From: Flavobacteriaceae bacterium
GTDB lineage: Bacteria; Bacteroidota; Bacteroidia; Flavobacteriales; Flavobacteriaceae
Direction: 5' to 3'
Assembly (NCBI GenBank): GCA_021739635.1
Contig: JAIPBH010000008.1
Span: 124,001 to 188,000, forward strand
DNA: 64,000 nt
Made by a program: the position numbers and the translations under genes. Positions 59,846 through 64,000 of this stretch are shown piece by piece. How positions within the stretch are numbered: position 1 is the stretch's first letter; every line of letters begins with the position of its first letter. The notes under the pieces were generated by a model. It saw only the letters and a program-made list of their open reading frames with translations, did no database searches and was not told where the DNA came from.

Positions 59846-60460
59846 ATGAGTTTAGTAAGACTTAACATAAAAGGAATATCCTACAGCCAAACCCAAAATG
59901 GAGCTTACGCTTTAATTTTAAATGAAGTTGATGGTGATCGTAAATTACCTATTGTTATTGGAGCTTTTGAAGCGCAATCAATAGCTATTGCTCTTGAAAA
60001 AGAGATTCGCCCACCAAGACCATTAACACATGATTTATTTAAAAATTTTGCTGACAGATTTGATATTGTTGTCAAACAAGTCATCATTCACAAGTTAGTT
60101 GATGGCGTATTTTATTCAAGTTTGATTTGTGAACGTGATAAAATTGAAGAAATCATTGATGCAAGAACTAGTGATGCTATTGCTTTAGCTCTTCGCTTTC
60201 AAGCACCCATTTTCACCTATAAAAATATTTTGGATAAAGCGGGTATTTACCTAAAAGTAAATCCTAAAAAGGAAGATGAAGAAGAACAAGACAGTATTTT
60301 AGTTAATGATTTATTAGCTGATGAACTTGAGTTAAATAAACCCAGAGAAAACTACAAATCAAAAACGCTTGAAGAACTTCATAATATGCTAGATGAAGCT
60401 GTTGCTAATGAAGATTATGAAAAAGCCGCCCACATTCGAGATGAAATTTCAAAACGATAA
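59846..60460 (+). CDS. bifunctional nuclease (DUF151) family protein with C-terminal UVR motif
   Basis: RKLPIVIGAFEAQSIAIALE, ARTSDAIALALRFQAPI, LDEAVANEDYEKAAHIRDEIS; start at MSLVRLNIKGISYSQTQNG. Confidence 0.9.
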   Translation: MSLVRLNIKGISYSQTQNGAYALILNEVDGDRKLPIVIGAFEAQSIAIALEKEIRPPRPLTHDLFKNFADRFDIVVKQVIIHKLVDGVFYSSLICERDKIEEIIDARTSDAIALALRFQAPIFTYKNILDKAGIYLKVNPKKEDEEEQDSILVNDLLADELELNKPRENYKSKTLEELHNMLDEAVANEDYEKAAHIRDEISKR

Positions 60461-60539
60461 TCATTAAATCTTATTTAAGTAAACATTTAAAAAATTGAAG
60501 CCTTTAATCTGATTTTAAACAATACTGAAAACTGAGCAT

Positions 60540-62057
60540 ATGAAACGTATTTTACTGGCTTTAATAGCTATTTTTTTTGGATTCAATTCAACCATATTAG
60601 CTCAAAACACCAATCAAAGTTCTACTGTAGATTCCTTAAACCATAGCGCTGAAATTATTTCCAATTCCATTGATACCTTAACAACTCAAACAACCGATAT
60701 CATTCAAACTACCATTGAAACCGCTAAAGCAACCAATGATGTTATAATTCCTGTTAGCGGATTTTCAACAGATAGCTTATTACGTGGTGTTCTAGGAATG
60801 TTAGCCTTACTTCTAATTTCTTTCATTCTAAGTAAAAACAGAAAAGCCATCAATTGGAAAACGGTAAGTTTTGGCTTATTAGCTCAACTATTATTAGCCA
60901 TTGGCGTTCTAAAAGTACCTATTATTCAATCTGGTTTTGAATTTGTTGGAAAGATTTTTGTTAAAATCTTAGAATTCACACAAGCTGGAAGTGTTTTTTT
61001 ATTAGGAGACATGATGAATGTTGAAAGTTATGGATTCATTTTCTTGTTTCAAGTATTACCAACCATTATTTTCTTTTCAGCACTTACATCCGTCTTATTT
61101 TATTTAGGCATTATTCAAATTGTAGTTAAAGGAATGGCATGGGTTTTAACTAAACTCCTTGGAATTTCAGGTGCCGAAAGTTTAAGTGTTGCCGGCAACA
61201 TATTTTTAGGGCAAACAGAAGCTCCTTTGATGATAAAAGCATACTTGGAGCGTATGACAAAATCAGAAATTTTACTGGTGATGGTTGGTGGAATGGCTAC
61301 CGTTGCTGGTGGCGTTTTAGCAGCCTATATTGGGTTTTTAGGCGGTGACGATCCCGTTATGAAAATATTTTACGCCAAACATTTATTAACCGCTTCTGTT
61401 ATGGCAGCTCCTGGCGCTATTGTAATTTCTAAAATGTTATATCCACAAGAGGAAATCATAGATTCTTCTTTAGAAGTGTCTCAAGAAAATATTGGTTCAA
61501 ACTTTTTAGATGCCATTGCCAACGGAACTACTGAAGGATTAAAACTAGCTGCCAATGTAGGTGCTATGTTATTGGTTTTTGTTGCCTTTATAGCCATGAT
61601 AAATTATGGTTTTGGAAAAATAGGAACCATAGGTGGTCTTAATTCATGGATTTTAAAAAATACACCTTACACGGCATTTTCGTTAGAATTTGTTTTAGGC
61701 TACTTATTTTCACCATTAATGTGGCTTATAGGTGTGGCTAAAGAAGATATGGCACTTATGGGGCAATTGTTGGGTATAAAACTAGCAGCAAGCGAATTTG
61801 TAGGCTATATTCAATTAGCAGACCTTAAAAACATGACTAACTCCATACACTTTAAATTTGAAAAATCAATTATTATGGCCACGTACATGCTTTGTGGATT
61901 TGCAAATTTTGCATCCATAGGCATCCAAATTGGAGGTATTGGTTCTTTAGCACCTGGACAACGCAAAACACTTTCTGCTTTTGGTATTAAGGCGCTTATA
62001 GGAGGAACAATTGCTTCATTATTATCGGCCACTATTGCTGGAATGATTATTGGTTAA
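60540..62057 (+). CDS. NupC/CNT family nucleoside transporter
   Basis: GNIFLGQTEAPLMIKAYLERMTKSEI, LMWLIGVAKEDMALMGQLLG, GFANFASIGIQIGGIGSLAP. Confidence 0.92.
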   Translation: MKRILLALIAIFFGFNSTILAQNTNQSSTVDSLNHSAEIISNSIDTLTTQTTDIIQTTIETAKATNDVIIPVSGFSTDSLLRGVLGMLALLLISFILSKNRKAINWKTVSFGLLAQLLLAIGVLKVPIIQSGFEFVGKIFVKILEFTQAGSVFLLGDMMNVESYGFIFLFQVLPTIIFFSALTSVLFYLGIIQIVVKGMAWVLTKLLGISGAESLSVAGNIFLGQTEAPLMIKAYLERMTKSEILLVMVGGMATVAGGVLAAYIGFLGGDDPVMKIFYAKHLLTASVMAAPGAIVISKMLYPQEEIIDSSLEVSQENIGSNFLDAIANGTTEGLKLAANVGAMLLVFVAFIAMINYGFGKIGTIGGLNSWILKNTPYTAFSLEFVLGYLFSPLMWLIGVAKEDMALMGQLLGIKLAASEFVGYIQLADLKNMTNSIHFKFEKSIIMATYMLCGFANFASIGIQIGGIGSLAPGQRKTLSAFGIKALIGGTIASLLSATIAGMIIG

Positions 62058-62174
62058 TAACTTTTAATATTATTTAACACTAGCTTATTTACTCTTCAAG
62101 CCTTTTTTCTATTTTTATTTTTTGAAAATTTCAATTAAACTTTAATGATATTTCCACTTTAGTGGAATACAAAT

Positions 62175-62999
62175 ATGAAGCAATATCACGACCTAGTAAG
62201 ACATGTTTTAACCAACGGAAATCAAAAAGGCGATCGTACTGGAACTGGAACAAAAAGCGTTTTTGGCTATCAAATGCGATTTGATTTAAGTGAAGGTTTT
62301 CCAATGGTTACTACAAAAAAACTCCATTTAAAATCTATTGTTTATGAACTATTATGGTTTTTAAAAGGAGACACCAATATTAATTATTTAACTGAAAATG
62401 GTGTTAGAATTTGGAATGAATGGGCCGATGAAAACGGAGATTTAGGACCAGTTTATGGCCATCAATGGCGTAATTGGAATAATGATGACATAGACCAGAT
62501 TAAAGAAATTATTGAAACCTTAAAAACCAATCCAAATAGCAGACGCATGTTGGTTTCTGCTTGGAATCCATCGGTACTACCAGACACTACAAAATCATTT
62601 AGTGAAAATGTTGCCAACGGAAAAGCAGCATTACCACCTTGTCATGCCTTTTTTCAGTTTTATGTGGCCGAAGGAAAATTATCATGTCAACTTTATCAAC
62701 GTAGTGCAGACATTTTTTTAGGCGTGCCTTTTAACATTGCCTCTTATGCTTTATTTACCATGATGATGGCTCAAGTTTGCGGGTTTGAAGCAGGCGAATT
62801 TATTCACACCTTTGGTGATGCGCATATTTACAATAATCATTTTGAACAATTAGAATTACAACTTTCTAGAGAGCTAAGACCATTACCAAAAATGATTTTA
62901 AACCCTGATGTTAAAAATATCTTTGACTTCACATTTGAAGATTTTACGCTCATTGATTACAATCCACATCCGCACATAAAGGGTCAGGTTGCTATATAA
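62175..62999 (+). CDS. thyA: thymidylate synthase
   Basis: [59 protein letters not shown]. Confidence 0.97.
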   Translation: MKQYHDLVRHVLTNGNQKGDRTGTGTKSVFGYQMRFDLSEGFPMVTTKKLHLKSIVYELLWFLKGDTNINYLTENGVRIWNEWADENGDLGPVYGHQWRNWNNDDIDQIKEIIETLKTNPNSRRMLVSAWNPSVLPDTTKSFSENVANGKAALPPCHAFFQFYVAEGKLSCQLYQRSADIFLGVPFNIASYALFTMMMAQVCGFEAGEFIHTFGDAHIYNNHFEQLELQLSRELRPLPKMILNPDVKNIFDFTFEDFTLIDYNPHPHIKGQVAI

Positions 63000-63030
63000 A
63001 AAAAGGCTTTCAAAATGAAAGCCTTTTTAT
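63000..63030. terminator. bidirectional terminator between thyA and the isoamylase-N-domain gene
   Basis: AAAAAGGCTTTC-AAAAT-GAAAGCCTTTTT. Confidence 0.85.
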
Positions 63031-63045
63031 TAAAATTTTTCTAAA

Positions 63046-63342
63046 TTAAAGGTTTATTACCCCATTTTCAGCTGAAGCAAAATCATTCCATAAATAGCCA
63101 TCAGCTTCAGAATCATTCACATAAACACCATCAATGATGTATTTAAACTCATAAGAATTTCCAGTTTCTAAATCAATAGTCCCTTTAAAAGTACCATTTT
63201 TTAATTTTTTAAGTCCTTCTACGTTAGCATCCCAATTATTAAAGGAACCAACAACTTTTACCTCGCTTGCATTTTCTGCAGGAACAGAAAAAGTAATTTT
63301 ACAAACAGGCTTGCTTTTTAAGTATTGTTTTGTAATAGCCAT
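63046..63342 (-). CDS. isoamylase early set / glycogen-recognition domain protein
   Basis: KVVGSFNNWDANVEGLKKLKNGTFKGTIDLETGNSYEFKYIIDG (E-set/CBM48-like). Confidence 0.88.
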   Translation of the reverse strand: MAITKQYLKSKPVCKITFSVPAENASEVKVVGSFNNWDANVEGLKKLKNGTFKGTIDLETGNSYEFKYIIDGVYVNDSEADGYLWNDFASAENGVINL

Positions 63343-63637
63343 AATTCAATTTTATTAATTAACTATGCAAAGTTATAAAACAATTCTCAAGGTGTTAATA
63401 TTTAACCTTTTTTAGGTGTAAGAATTATTAATTTGATAATATTATCTCATATAAATCTAATGTATTGAATAAAAATCAATATATATTATGGTATTATCAT
63501 CGCGTTTTTTTGTGATTTAGCATTGATAATCAACACATTTAAATCGATATCGATTGCGTTACAACAGTTTAATTGCTATATTTTTCAACAAAAAATGTCA
63601 TCAAAAATCTGTAACTTTACACCAATGATTTAAAGGT

Positions 63638-64000
63638 ATGTTTAGAACAAAAAAAAATAACCCACAAATAGATAAAGAACAATTAGAACTCATTAAAAAC
63701 GCTCAAAAACGTATTAAACAAAAAAAGCGATTATATATTCACTTTGTTATATTTTTAATAGGTTCAGTATTTTTTATATTACTAAATTTAGTTCTTGGCT
63801 TTGGTAAAGACTTCAAACCTTTTCATACAAATTGGTTTGTATATGCTATTTTAAGCTGGCTATTTTTACTTCTATATCACACATTCAATGTTTTTATTAC
63901 CCACTATTTTATGGGAAAAGAATGGGAACAAAAGCAATTAGAAAAACTAGTTGCCAAACAAAAACAGCGTATTGAAGAACTTAAAAAAGCAATTCCAGTT
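63638..64000 (+). CDS. 2TM domain-containing protein, 3' end outside window
   Basis: Manual translation MFRTKKNNPQIDKEQLELIKNAQKRIKQKKRLYIHFVIFLIGSVFFILLNLVLGFG...HYFMGKEWEQKQLEKLV; runs off the window. Confidence 0.8.
   Translation, partial: MFRTKKNNPQIDKEQLELIKNAQKRIKQKKRLYIHFVIFLIGSVFFILLNLVLGFGKDFKPFHTNWFVYAILSWLFLLLYHTFNVFITHYFMGKEWEQKQLEKLVAKQKQRIEELKKAIPV

Noticed and set aside
1-64000. tRNA/rRNA genes, CRISPR arrays, insertion sequences, prophage or toxin-antitoxin modules
   Set aside because: Looked for in intergenic regions and ORF list; nothing recognisable found by eye.

Overview
AT-rich chromosomal window, most likely from a marine-type Flavobacteriaceae/Bacteroidetes genome (gene content: GLPGLI protein, XrtF exosortase, PID-CTERM-like protein, DUF5686, succinyl/acetyl-ornithine-type arg operon). 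Mostly core metabolism: leuA-leuB; an 11-gene arginine/proline operon on the minus strand (GNAT-argG-argC-proC-argD-proA-proB-argF'-argB-argE-argH); a bidirectional cluster consistent with 3-keto-glycoside catabolism (3 DUF1080 proteins, GMC oxidoreductase plus subunit 3, two Gfo/Idh/MocA oxidoreductases, two xylose-isomerase-like TIM barrels, MFS permease, AraC regulator); gapN; ilvDBNC; metK; lipid A/GT genes; a mini exosortase locus; TonB-receptor plus GLPGLI pair; membrane and soluble pyrophosphatases; SulP; pdhB; etfBA; nupC; thyA. No tRNA, rRNA, CRISPR or mobile element was recognised. The most interesting signals are non-coding or very small: (1) an unannotated 24-aa Arg-rich leader peptide (MNTLKNKIRPSSPGLRARSNRRRF) followed by a second GC-rich island with another Arg-Arg mini-ORF and a GNRA hairpin, upstream of the arginine operon, suggesting attenuation; (2) a SAM-II-like riboswitch with a long hairpin insertion before metK, plus a downstream 10-nt anti-aptamer complement; (3) a PID-CTERM-like protein with 15-bp coding repeats directly before xrtF, with an intrinsic-terminator-like hairpin inside the 5' end of xrtF; (4) several perfect or near-perfect operator-like palindromes (gapN, pdhB/etfB, 63.5 kb). 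All calls were made by reading the sequence; no database search was possible.
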